Assembly: GCA_023213395.1 (NCBI GenBank)
Contig: CM041465.1
Span: forward strand, 156,247,741 to 156,311,740
From: Cycas panzhihuaensis
Lineage: Eukaryota; Cycadophyta
DNA length: 64,000 nucleotides
Direction: 5' to 3'
Shown here: in pieces, positions 41,074-52,419 of the stretch
Numbering within the stretch: the stretch's first letter is position 1
Layout of the letters: each line of letters opens with the position of its first letter
The notes under the pieces: generated by a model
What the model was told of the DNA's origin: nothing
The model's database searches: none
What the model saw: the letters and a program-made list of their open reading frames with translations, nothing else
Position numbers and translations under genes: made by a program

Positions 41074-43530
41074 TTCCCTCTGTTCTGATTTCTTCTTCAA
41101 GAGAGACTAAGAGTAGGTTTTACAAACCCTTGGTGACGACCTTCGCTCTCTGAAGGTGATCCAAGGTTTGTCTAAACTTACTATTGTAGATCAAAGACTT
41201 TTCTGGAGCATTTTAAAGGTTGGAGCTCATTATACTCAGATCTTAAAATTTTTCAAATCTCCTTCAAGAGTTTTGAGCTAGTTTACTCACGTTTTCTTGT
41301 GTTTCTTCACTAAAAATTAGACTTTTCAGATTGTTCTTCTTGTAGATCAGGGTGCTGGAGTATTATGATGATTTTTCAATATCATTGACTGAGATTATTT
41401 CAAGTTTTAGACTTCCTACAGGCTATAGATCAAGTTCTGGGCATTTTCAGCCCTCAAACCCCACATGAAAAACTCCAAATCTCTGGTGCTAACTTTATTT
41501 AGCTTATTCTTGATTGTAAATCAGTTTTCAAGCTTATATTTGTGATCTGCAACTATTATCTGATGTTTCTTAGTAGAGTTGAGTTGTTTTATCACTGTTC
41601 TTAGTGATTTCTACATCAAAAATAGAGATTTTTCTGTCATTTTCTTCAATTCAAGCTAGCTGTCCACATTCTGACCCTGCATGCAGCTGCAGTAGACTTC
41701 AGAGAAGAGATTGAGTGAGTAGTTTGTGGGTTTAAAACCCTAGAAATCCATACAACTCACATTTTGCACTCCATGGCCATGCGTCCTCCTCAAACACTGT
41801 TTAGCTTTGTTCTTTCACTATGGTTTGACTTAGCTCTTGAGATTTGAGTTGAACCTTCGTACTACCAACACTAAGATTCCTTTGAAATTTGGGAGCAATC
41901 CGTGCTAAAACTGAGAAGTTTGATCACTCTGAGTGATCACAGAGGCACACGGGTGACGTAGGTCGAAGAACATGAAATTTGATTGAAATATTTCAATTTT
42001 GGGCTTCTATTTCATAACCTTACTTTATGTAATTAAGAATATTTTTTAAATATTCCTTATTACATAACTTAAAAAGTCCTAAAGTTTTTTTTTTAAGTGA
42101 TTTTTAATCACTTTTTAAGCCAAACATCAATCTTTTTCAGCTGTTTTTTGGTTTTTTGACACTAATAATTTCACTTTAGTGTTAAAAAAGACTAATTCAA
42201 GTGTTTTTTAGTGATTATTCACATTAAAAAGTGAAAATTTTTCCCTCCTTTAAGCATTTTTCATTAAAGGCACCTTGCATGGTGACCTAATGCTTGTGAT
42301 TTTTTAAGGAAAAAATTCATCTTTTTTCACTTTTTGAAAGTCAAAATTCTTCATTGATACATAGTGAATTTATTAAATGGCTGATATTTAGTCATTTTCT
42401 TATCATTGAAGACTAAAAACACTTGTTTTAAAGTGCTTCCTAAGGTTCCCTGTGAGGTGTCCTTATTACTCAAGTTACAAAAAGATAGAATATCAACCTT
42501 TGTTTTGGAATTTCAAGCTTTTTTTAACACTTATTTGATGTTGTACAAGTGTTAAAAGGCCCTGTTAAAGTGACTTTTAAAGTGTTAATACTTTGTAAAA
42601 GTGATATTTATCACTATTTCTCTAAGGTACCTTGCATGGCGACCTATTGCCCTTAGCCACAAAAAGGGGCTCAAGAACACTCTCTCTTAATAAAATCACT
42701 TTATTTTTTTATCGTTGGGATTATTTTAAAGTCCCAACACTTGGTGCTTGGTGTCTGCATTTCGCAAGTGGCCTTCTTCTCGTCAAGTTTGAGCATTAAA
42801 AGGAACCCACTTGTACTTTCATCACAAGGCATTACATTCCTTCATTAAGTATTCAGCATTTTTTCAAGTGCTTATTTTCTTCTCAAAACACATTGTACTC
42901 AAGCATATTTTATTTGGATTTATATAGCACTCTTCCACTTCATAAAGTGCTTTTGTAACAACACTTCTAAGTGTTCATTTGATGTACTAAGTTGCTTCCT
43001 TTGAAGCATTTTTTATTGTAAGCTTGATCAAGCATCCATCATAAGTGCATCATCCAAGTAAAATAAATCCCAAATCCACTTTAATCTTCTAAAAAGTGAC
43101 TTTTAAAATCCTGTTGAAGAGGCCCGAAAAAGGTTCCAACCTTGCCTCTAAAATAACCTTAAGCTTTGTGCATTCCCTAGGGGACCAACTGACTATACGG
43201 TCAATGCATGACAATTAAGATTGTTTGAGGGAAAGGAGGTTCAAAAAGGGGGTTATTGGGGTTGTGAATCCCAGGGAAAGTATGGTACGTCCATACAGAT
43301 CAACCCTACCTGCCTTGTCCTAGATTTGGCTTGGTTAACTGTTGGATCTCTTCTATAGATCAGGGTTGGACCAACTCTTTTGCCTAGTCCTCCCCCCTCA
43401 TCACTCCATTCAGTTGTTGGATCTTGTAGTAAGATCAGGACTGTTGGTTTTGTTAGAAGGTGGAACTTAAGCGACGAAAGTATTGAGTTTCCAAGTCATC
43501 TGCTAGCTTCAAGCTCTTTACAACTTTAAC
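41074..43530 (+). other. C: leader with conserved hairpin
   Basis: Continues the C leader after D. Colinear with A 14405-16668. Conserved items: ccttgcatggcgacctattg (about 42633) and the hairpin 42715-42737, TTGGGAT-tattttaaa-GTCCCAA (one G-U pair). No coding region. Confidence 0.7.
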
Positions 43531-43923
43531 ATGGCTGCTTTAAACATGCTTAATGCATGCACAATCAAGTTAACAGATTCAAGAGAACTATCAAGATTGG
43601 AAGAGGCAAACACAAACCTATTAAAGATGAATGAACTTTGGGGCTATATTTTTGGCAGAATTCCTTTACTTGTACCTGTGGAGATTGATGGTGTTGTTGT
43701 TGATCCTGATGCTGATTATATTGCTACTTGGGAGGCCAAGGATGAAATAGTCTTGGTATTTTTACATATGGTTATTGATGTGAATGTTGATCAAAACATT
43801 TCAAATGCTCAAACATCTAAGGAAGCTGGGGACATTTTGTCCTCTTTGTATGAAAGGCGAGATGAAGCTCGCATTTTGTTGGTGAAAGCAAAACTTTATT
43901 CTATAAAATGTGTAAAGCCTATG
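43531..43923 (+). pseudogene. C: gag N-terminal part, first copy
   Basis: MAALNMLNACTIKLTDSREL and NLLKMNELWGYIFGRIPLLV, open for 131 codons to SIKCVKPM, where the N LTR begins. Aligns with A gag; the usual NY.IW.. near residue 20 is altered. The last five bases (ctatg, 43919-43923) are the N target site. Confidence 0.85.
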
Positions 43924-44827
43924 TGATCCCAAAATAGAGCTTAATTGGTGAAGAAGTCAATTATCAAACTTTCTCCTTGAGATCTTGGGAGTTAGTGTAG
44001 AAATCCCAATAACATCAAAACAAGAATGAGCCCACAAAAGGAAATTCTATACCAAATCATTTATACTTGCCATTGCTCCAAAAGTATGAAGAGTAATACT
44101 TTTATTAAACTATAAAAATCTCCATTTAATGGTGGAGAAAACAACTAGCAAAAGAATGGTCAAATTACAAAGAATAGATGATACAATTATACCATAAGGG
44201 GGACTCCAACCCTCAAAAATGCTTCTCCAAGGATGCTTCCCAAGTCAAGTGCCTTTCACCTTCAAGAACCAAGTCTCCAACCCATAAGAGGGCTCAATTT
44301 ATAGAAAGAAACCCAAATTGCATGTTTAACAAGTGGCAATCATGCAAGTACAACCACTAACAACCAGAATGCATGTTGCCCAAGTGGCCTTCATGCAATT
44401 CTTAAACGTTGCGTCTTGTAACTAGGCTTAACGAACTCCAATTCGGCTCAAATTTGGTATACTTATAGGAACACATGTCCCCTTCACTTCCTCAAAATTT
44501 TAGCTCATTTGGATGTCATTTGGCCGCATTTTCATTGATTTAATGATAGTATGTATTTGTTGTTTTTTTGCTGGTTGTGGGATCAATTTTCTGCAAAACA
44601 AGGCTTGAAATCTAATCAAATGATACTTTTTGAACTCCACCTTTTGTACACATGTAGTGGGATGTGTCTTCTTCCTTTCCACAAAATTTCATATAAGTTT
44701 GATACCATTTGGCCATATCTCTTTCAGTTATGCTAATGCCTAGCATTTTTTGCATCTTGTAGACATATGGTAGATCCTCCTAGCATTTTCTGCCTCCTGT
44801 AAACATATGGTAGATCCTCCTGGATCA
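43924..44827 (-). repeat. N: LTR (904 bp)
   Basis: Starts TGATCCC and ends GGATCA, a 6-bp terminal inverted repeat. Preceded by TSD ctatg. A nearly identical 904-bp copy stands at 47093-47996. Confidence 0.9.
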
Positions 44828-46131
44828 TGGCTCCCCTTCCTTGGAAAATAGCCAACTCCTGTTTGGCTTAGAATTGGAGATGGGGGAAGTGTTGTTCTCC
44901 TTGTTGCCTACTAAACCACTTGGCCTTATTAGACAATTGTCATGCTACTCCAATCATGAAAGATTCATATGTCTTATGTCTTGTTTTGGTGGATTTTCTC
45001 TCCAAGATACAATCTTCCTTAAGAGGTTTCTCACTTTCCAAATACAAGTCATCAACTGAAGGTAAAGTGAACTGGTCCTGCTCCTCATCTAGCATGGAGG
45101 GCTCAAAGAGTTTTAAGTATTCAACATTTACTACTTAATATATTTGCATATAAGGTGGAAGATCAAGTTGGAAAGCATTGCCACCTACTTTTCTCAAAAT
45201 CTTGAATGGCCCATACCTTATAGGTTTGAGTTTCTTGCCTTCTCCTTTTAACCTCTCCTTGCTTAAGTATAACCATACTAAATCTCCTTCTTGAAAAGTA
45301 CACTCTTGCCTATGCTTGTCATGTCTTTCCTTGTACTTTTGTTGGGTCCTTAGAAGTTGATCATGTATTTCTTTGTGGACTCTCTAGATCTTCTCCAAGT
45401 ATCTTAAAGCCTTGTCATGCTCCTCTTTCTCTTTGACGGATCCTTCCTTAGCTTGCATGGAAAACTCTAAGTCAAATGGACTTTGAGGCAAGTATCCCAA
45501 ACAAACTTCAAAAGGTGCTTTAGAGTGTGATGCATGCATTGCCCTATTAAATGCAAATTGTAGAAAAGCCAATGATTCATGCCAAGTCTTTGGATGCTTG
45601 GAATTGTATCCCCTCAATAAATGTACCAAAGTTCTATTCACTACTTCGGTTTGTCCATCTGTTTAAGGATGGAAACTTGTACTCCTCTTCAATTTGGTAT
45701 CCATCATCTCCCATAGTGTCTTCCAAAATGATGAAAGGAATCGATTGTCCCGATCTGAAATGATGGAAGAAGGCAAGCCAAAATTCTTCCATACATGCTC
45801 AAAGAATAACTCAGCTGCTCCTGTTCCTGCGATTGTCTTCTTACAAGGTATTAGACATATCATTTTACTAAACCTATCTACAACAACAAAGAGATAATCA
45901 TGTCCCTTCCTAGTCATGGGAAGTCCCCCTAAGAAATCAATGGAGATACTTTCCCAAGGTCTAGTGGGAATAGGAAGTGGTATATACAATCCTAATTTTC
46001 TAGAAGAAGGCTTAGAAGTATTACACATTACACATCCTTTTACATATTTTTTTACATCATTTTGCATTTTTGGCCATACAACATATCTTCTCAAGTTTGC
46101 TAAAGTCTTCTCTATACCAAAGTGACCAGCT
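44828..46131 (-). pseudogene. N: partial chromovirus-type gypsy pol (integrase) and polypurine tract
   Basis: Polypurine tract AAGGAAGGGGAGCCA (minus, 44842-44828) adjoins the LTR. From 46131 leftward: HLEVAGHFGIEKTLANLRRY and CVMCNTSKPSS (zinc module), SIDFLGGLPMTRKG, FVVVDRFSKMICLIP, SSIISDRDNRFLSSFW, and after one stop (CAA to TAA, about 45665) TDGQTEVVNRTLVHLLRGYN. The tail LKPIRYGPFKILRKVGGNAF and LPPYMQIY is the GPY/F module of chromoviruses. RT, protease and gag are missing; the piece stops where copia leader sequence restarts. Confidence 0.88.
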
Positions 46132-47092
46132 ACTTCTAAGTGTTCATTTGATGTACTAAGTTGCTTCCTTTAAAGCCTTTTTTATTGTAAGCTTGATCAA
46201 GCATCTATCATAAGTATATCATCCAAGTAAAATAAATCCCAAATCCACTTTAATCTTCTAAAAAGTGACTTTTAAAATCCTGTTGAAGAGGCCCGAAAAA
46301 GGTTCCAACCTTGCCTCTAAAATAACCTTAATCTTGGTGCATTCCCTAGGGGACCAACTGACTGTACGGTCAATGCATGACAATTAAGATTGTTTGAGGG
46401 AAAGGAGGTTCAAAAAGGGTGTTATTGGGGTTGTGAATCCCAAGGAAAGTATAGTACATCCATGCAGATCAACCCTACTTGCCTTGTCCTAGATTTGGTT
46501 TGGTCAACTGTTGGATTTCTTCTATAGATCAGGGTTGGACCAACTCTTTTGCCTAGTCCTCCCCCCCCATCACTCCATTTAGTTGTTGGATCTTGTAGTA
46601 AGATCAGGGCTATTGGTTTTGTTAGAAGGTGGAACATAAGCGACGAAAGTATTGAATTTCCAAGTCATCTGCTAGCTTCAAGCTCTTTACAACTTTAACA
46701 TGGCTGCTTTAAACATGCTTAATGCATGCACAATCAAGTTAACAGATTCAAGAGAACTATCAAGATTAGAAGAGGCAAACACAAACCTCTTAAAGATAAA
46801 TGAACTTTGGGGCTATGTTTTTGGTAGAATTCCTTTACTTGTACCTATGGAGATTGATGGTAGTGTTGTTGATCTTGATGCTGATTATATTGCTACTTGG
46901 GAGGCCAAGGATGAAATAGCCTTGGTATTTTTACATATGGTTATTGATGTGAATGTTGATCAAAACATTTCAAATCCTCAAACATCTAAGGAAGCTTAGG
47001 ACATTTTGTCCTCTTTGTATGAAAGGCGAGATGAAGCTCACATTTTGTTGGTGAAAGCAAAACTTTATTCTATAAAATATGTAAAGCCTATG
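46132..47092 (+). pseudogene. C: duplicated leader end and gag N-terminal part, second copy
   Basis: 46132 onward repeats 42963 onward at a constant offset of 3169 bases. The gag start is at 46700; the frame is stopped by TAG at 46997-46999 (KEA stop) but homology runs to the TSD ctatg at 47088-47092. The two copies differ by scattered substitutions. Confidence 0.9.
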
Positions 47093-47996
47093 TGATCCCA
47101 AAATAGAGCTTAATTGATGAAGAAGTCAATTATCAACCTTTCTCCTTGAGATCTTGGGAGTTAGTGTAGAAATCCCGATAACATCAAAACAAGAATGAGC
47201 CCACAAAAGGAAATTCTATACCAAATCATTTATACTTGCCATTGCTCCAAAAGTATGAAGAGTAATACTTTTATTAAACTATAAAAATCTCCATTTAATG
47301 GTGGAGAAAACAACTAGCAAAAGAATGGTCAAATTACAAAGAATAGATGATACAATTATACCATAAGGGGGACTCCAACCCTCAAAAATGCTTCTCCAAG
47401 GATGCTTCCCAAGTCAAGTGCCTTTCACCTTCAAGAACCAAGTCTCCAACCCATAAGAGGGCTCAATTTATAGAAAGAAACCCAAATTGCATGTTTAACA
47501 AGTGGCAATCATGCAAGTATAACCGCTAACAACCAGAATGCATGTTGTCCAAGTGGCCTTCATGCAATTCTTAAACGTTGCGTCTTGTAACTAGGCTTAA
47601 CGAACTCCAATTTGGCTCAAATTTGGTATACGTATAGGAACACATGTCCCCTTCACTTCCTCAAAATTTTAGCTCATTTGGATGTCATTTGGCCACATTT
47701 TCATTGATTTAATGATAGTATGTATTTGCTATTTTTTTGCTGGTTGTGGAATCAATTTTCTGCAAAATAAGGTTTGAAATGTAATCAAATGATATTTTCT
47801 GAACTCCACCTTTTGTACACATGTAGTGGGATGTGTCTTATTCCTTTCCACAAAATTTCATATAAGTTTGGAACCATTTGGCCATATCTCTTTCAGTTAT
47901 GCCAATGCCTAGCATTTTTTGCATCTTGTAGACATATGGCAGATTCTCCTAGCATTTTTTGCCTCCTGTAAACATATGGTAGATCCTCCTGGATCA
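47093..47996 (-). repeat. N: solo LTR (904 bp)
   Basis: TGATCCC ... GGATCA with ctatg on both sides (47088-47092 and 47997-48001). This is the normal outcome of LTR-LTR recombination that removed the interior of N. Confidence 0.9.
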
Positions 47997-48650
47997 CTAT
48001 GTCAGTATTTCTTGCTTCTATCAAAGAAATTTGTAATGAATTGAATATTTTAGGCAAACTTGCTTCTAGGAATGAGCTTGTAACAACCACTATTCGAGCT
48101 TTGCCTAAAGATTTCAATGGTTTCATCTCATCTGTTACTCGAGATGGCTATCTTTCAGGCATGTCCTTCAACCAACTTGAAAGTTTATTACTACAAGAGA
48201 AGCAAATTTATAACAAAGAAAATGATGATGGAGCATCTACTTTAGGAGTATTCACGGCCAATTTGAAGGCCAAACAAAATCCCAAACCTTCACTCACAAA
48301 ATAGTTTGGGAATATGAATATTAGCACCTCAAAAGCCAGTGTCATTTATTATTATTGTGGCAAGGTTGGCCACATAGCTCCTGATTGCTGAAAGAAGGAA
48401 GTCGACTTTCAACGTACACATCAGCAGCAACCACATTAGTAGCATCAGAGGCGACAGTAGCCTCGTCAGCAGTTCTAGCAGCGGTAGCAGTTTCAACAAC
48501 AGCAGCAGCACTATCCCCCTCAACTAAATTGAGGTGCATATCGAGGAGGTCAAAGAGGAAGGGGGGGTTTCAGAGGTGGCAATCAATGCCACACAAATCA
48601 GTTTGCAGAAGAGGATAAACTACTTTGAACTTATCACACATCTGATGTTG
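47997..48650 (+). pseudogene. C: gag C-terminal part with zinc knuckle
   Basis: Resumes the gag cut at 43923: MSVFLASIKEICNELNILGK, ELVTTTIRALPKDFNGFISS, MSFNQLESLLLQEKQIYN. The knuckle reads YYYCGKVGHIAPDC at about 48348-48390; the first cysteine is changed (CHYC in A). A serine/glutamine-rich segment with TAG codons follows. Confidence 0.85.
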
Positions 48651-49047
48651 ATCAAACTTGGATCATCGACTTGGGGGCATCATATCACATGACTGGGAGT
48701 GAAGAACTCCTTTATGACATCAAAGAAGGAACGGTAAATCAGTAACATTTGGAAATAATGAATCAGTGCGGATTTCTAGTATAGGCAAAGTTGCTTCATT
48801 TCATTCTTCTTCAAATCCTTCTTCAAAATTTCCCAACGGTGATGCCTACTTCATTCCTTCCATAGAGAAGAGTTTGCTATCTGTTAGCCAATTAGACAAG
48901 CAACAGATGAGCATTTTGTTTAAAAATGGGAAATGTGCTATTAGTGACAAGCATGATCAGTTTCTAGCCATTGGTCATGAAGACCATGGCCTTTATAAGT
49001 TGGGTGCAAATAATATAACTCTTGATTCTGCTTACTCTGTCACGTAA
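48651..49047 (+). pseudogene. C: copia protease remnant
   Basis: TWIIDLGASYHMTGSEELL at about 48656-48712: the catalytic DSG is DLG, so inactive. The frame then breaks near 48735 and continues in 48766-49047 (NGDAYFIPSIEKSLLSVSQL, DKQQMSILFKNGKCAISDK). Confidence 0.82.
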
Positions 49048-49059
49048 TCATCAATAAAG

Positions 49060-49995
49060 ATGCAACTTTGGCATCATTGTCTAGGCCACCTAAGTTTAGA
49101 CAATATCAAGTTGATGATAAATAAGAACATGGTGCATGGACTTCCAAAGCTATATGGTTCAAAATGTCTTTGTGAAGCATGTATAATGGGGGCACAACAT
49201 CAATTGCCTTTCCCTAAAGGCAAAGCATGGCGTGCATTGTATCCTTTGCAGTTGATACATTCTAATTTATGTGGACCTATGTCCACAACATCTTTTGGAG
49301 GAGCAATGTACTACATCTCCTTCATAGATGATTTCTCTCACAAAGTTTGGGTTTACTTCCTTAAACAAAAGTCTGAAGCATTACAGAAGTTCAAGGAATT
49401 CAAGTTTGAAGTAGAGAATGAATTTGGCTATACAATCAAAATTCTAAGGTCAAATAATGGAGGTGAATTCATTTCAAAAGAATTCACTCAATTCTGCAAG
49501 GATAACGACATTTAGAGACAACTCACTATTCCACATACTTCTCAACAAAACAGAGTCTCCAAATGGATGAAAAGAACTTTGAAAAACAAAGCCAAAGCTA
49601 TGATGCATGCAAAAGGACTCACACGAGCATATTGGGTAGAAGCATTCCACGCAGTTGCTTATGTGGCAAATTAGAGTCCTACTTCAGTAGTCACCAACAT
49701 CACACCAGAAGAAGCATGGTCTGACAAAAAGCCTACCGTCAGTCACTTAAGGACATTTGGGTGCACTATACACATGCACATCGTTGATCAACAAAGATCT
49801 AAGTTAGATAAGCATAGTCTAAAATATATTTTTATAGGCTGTGCCACTCATAGCAAAGCTTACAAGTTGTATGATCCTATTGGGAAGAAAATGCATCTCT
49901 CAAGAGATGTAATCTTTGCTAAGGAAAAACATAAGGAGTTGGAATCTGCATCCATCCAACCTCTGCTTGATAAAGGCAAAAAGATTGTTGAGGCT
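49060..49995 (+). pseudogene. C: copia integrase
   Basis: HHCC module MQLWHHCLGHLSLDNIK ... CLCEACIMGAQH; core FIDDFSHKVWVYFLKQK; second acidic site LRSNNGGEF (aspartate to asparagine); third region KWMKRTL instead of ERMNRTL (glutamate lost). Stops at about 49513 and 49673. The C-terminal linker runs into RT. Confidence 0.85.
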
Positions 49996-49999
49996 TTCC

Positions 50000-51024
50000 T
50001 TCCCTCTCAATCTTCCACATTATGTACACCATCTGCACCAGTTGGACCATCTACATCATCAGATACTATTCCACTTGATCCTTACACATCTTCTATTGAT
50101 CCATCATTCAAACCAGAAGACATTGAGGTTCAAGTCACATCAGTTAAAAAATTGCCCAAATGGTTTATACAGACTGTTCAAGATGGCCAGATTGTTAAAG
50201 GAAAACGTCCATCAAAGTATAGGCAACAAACCAATTATGCACTTATGGCTGAAGTGCTTTCTGTTGATGAGCCTTCCACCTTTAAGGAAGCACCTAAAAA
50301 TGACAATTGGAAAGCTGCCATGGATGAAGAAATCCATTCTATCGAAAAGAATGGAACATGGGATTTGGTAGAATTTCCTAAGCACAAACAAGCAATCAAT
50401 TGCAAATGGGTCTATAAGACCAAATTCCATTCTGATGGTACACTTAAGAGCCAAAAGGCCTGACTTGTTGCAAAGGGCTTCAAACAAAAGGAAGGCATTG
50501 ATTATGAGGAGACCTTTGCACTTGTTGCCAATATGAACGCAATCAGACTTATCTTGGCCTTAGCTGTTCAATGCAAATGGCCAGCTTATCAGATGGACAT
50601 CAAGAGCGCTTTTCTCAATCGCGATCTTTAGGAGGAGGTATATTTGGAGCAACCTCCCGGTTACAAAGTACAAGGCAAGGAGCACCTGGTTTGTCGCCTA
50701 AAACAGGTTTTGTATGGCTTGAAACAGGCTCCTCATGCATGGTACTAAAAAATTGATGATTATTTTTGGAGACATGGTTTTCATCGATCCACATCAGATC
50801 CTAACTTGTACATCAAAGTTGGGAAAGACCATGCCATCTTTATTGTCTTGTATGTTGATGACTTAGTGATCAATGGTAATGACACTAAGATGATACAGAT
50901 TCTCCAGGATGATTTGAAGAGAAGTTTCGAGATGACAGATCTTGGACTTCTACATTATTTTCTAGGCTTTGAGGTATGGCAACAGCCAGGCTATATCTTC
51001 ATATCCCAAGCAAAATATTCTTAG
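50000..51024 (+). pseudogene. C: copia reverse transcriptase
   Basis: MDEEIHSIEKNGTWDLVEFP, CKWVYKTKFHSDGTLKSQKA, stop (TGA at 50461), VAKGFKQKEGIDYEETFA, YQMDIKSAFLNRDL, stop, [11 protein letters not shown], stop. Catalytic YVDD is intact at 50851-50862, then DLGLLHYFLGFEVWQQPGY. Ends at a TAG shared with the A copy's stop position. Confidence 0.88.
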
Positions 51025-51045
51025 GACATTTTACAGCAATTCAGG

Positions 51046-51790
51046 ATGCATGACTACAAACTAGCACCAATGCCTCTGGAGAATGGAACAAAGCTTGCTG
51101 TCAATGAGGAAGATGAACCTATAGATCTCACTCTTTATCGACAGTTGATTGGTAGTCTCATTTATCTCACCAACACTCGATCAGACATTTCATTTGCAGT
51201 TGGGATTTGTTCTAGATACATGTCTCAAACCAATAAGAAACACTGGAATGCAGCAAAATGCATACTCAAATACATAAAAGGAACATTGAAGCATGGCCTT
51301 CAATATGCACATAATGAGGACTTCATCTTGGAAGGGTTCTCAAATTTTGATTGAGCAAGTTGTTGAGATAGTCGGAGATCCACCTCAGGTTACTATTTTA
51401 CCCTTGGTTCAGGAGTTGTTTCGTGGAGTTGTAAGAAGCAACTTAATGTTACCTTGTCCTCCACTGAAGCAGAGCAAAGCTACTGTCAACGCAGCTTGTA
51501 AGGCTATCTGGCTGTGACAGATTCTTAGGGAGCTTGGACTTGAGCAAAATCACCCCACCAGGATATACTGTGACAATCAAAGTGTGCTCAAGTTGGCCAA
51601 GAATCCAGTCTTTCATGCACGAACCAAACACATCGAGGTTCATCATCACTTCATTAGAGAGCATGTGCAAAACAGTGAAATCAACCTCCAGTACAAGTCT
51701 ACAAAGGTGTAGACAGCAGATATCTTTACCAAGCCTCTTAGTAGAGGAAAATTTGTAAAATTTAGAAATGGTCTTGGCGTCTGACTTAAC
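51046..51790 (+). pseudogene. C: copia RNase H and pol end
   Basis: LIGSLIYLTNTRSDISFAVG, HWNAAKCILKYIKGTLKHGL, and a damaged RNase H core (SNFD stop ASC where A has SNSDWAGC). The final peptide region is frameshifted but nucleotide homology with A continues to the polypurine tract. Confidence 0.85.
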
Positions 51791-51802
51791 ATTGTAAATG
51801 CG

Positions 51803-51809
51803 ATGGGGG
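51803..51809 (+). other. C: polypurine tract
   Basis: ATGGGGG immediately before the 3' LTR; shorter than in A (AAGGGGGGG). Confidence 0.75.
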
Positions 51810-52383
51810 TGTTAAACCTTATGTTTACATGTTAAGTATGTACTTTATTCACTTTATTCTTTCATTCATTATTTCTACTTTATGGGGTGACTTATCATTT
51901 AAGTGATAAAGTGCACATCCACATTCTTTCTAGTGACACAACGTTGTCATTAAAGGGTCAAATGGACCCTCATGCATCTTTGCTCACTTGAAAACCCAAA
52001 AGGACACATGTCCTTCATGCATGACATGCAAGACATGCATTGCATGTAGCTTGGATGTTTGACACTTGTCAAACATGCAATGCTGTTAGGTGTGCTCAGT
52101 TTCTCTATATATTGAGACCTCTCCTCATGTCTCATATGTAGAGTTGGAGTTGTAATGTTATGCTATCAGTTTGCTAATCAACTGGTATTCCTTTGGAGTT
52201 TGGACTAATTCCATCTCCTCCCACTTTGGTATCATCTTGCTCTTTGGATTTTGATCTTGCTTATCTTTTACTTCATTTCCCTTGTTAGTTATGCTCTTAT
52301 GCTTTCTAGAACTAGAGTGAACTATCTTCATGATCTTGGATATTATAGGCCTTAGGCATTCTCAACCTTTGGCATTCTCAACA
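51810..52383 (+). repeat. C: 3' LTR (574 bp)
   Basis: TGTTAAACCTTATG ... CTCAACA. The start is identical to the LTRs of A for about 27 bases; the body is clearly a diverged relative. Confidence 0.9.
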
Positions 52384-52419
52384 ACATATTGTTCAATCTC
52401 TACGCAGTCGATTAATTGC

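Larger units (their letters stand above)
29988..52383 (+). mobile_element. Element C: Ty1/copia element holding D and N
   Basis: LTRs at 29988-30538 and 51810-52383. It belongs to the same family as A, with identical domain order. Removing D with one TSD copy, and the whole N-derived insert with its duplication, leaves about 7.8 kb, close to the 7.5 kb of A. The left LTR start is uncertain: its first 15-20 bases differ from the right copy. The flanks give no clean TSD; acaca at about 29999-30003 against acata at 52384-52388 is a possible imperfect pair if the left LTR starts at 30004. Confidence 0.88.
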
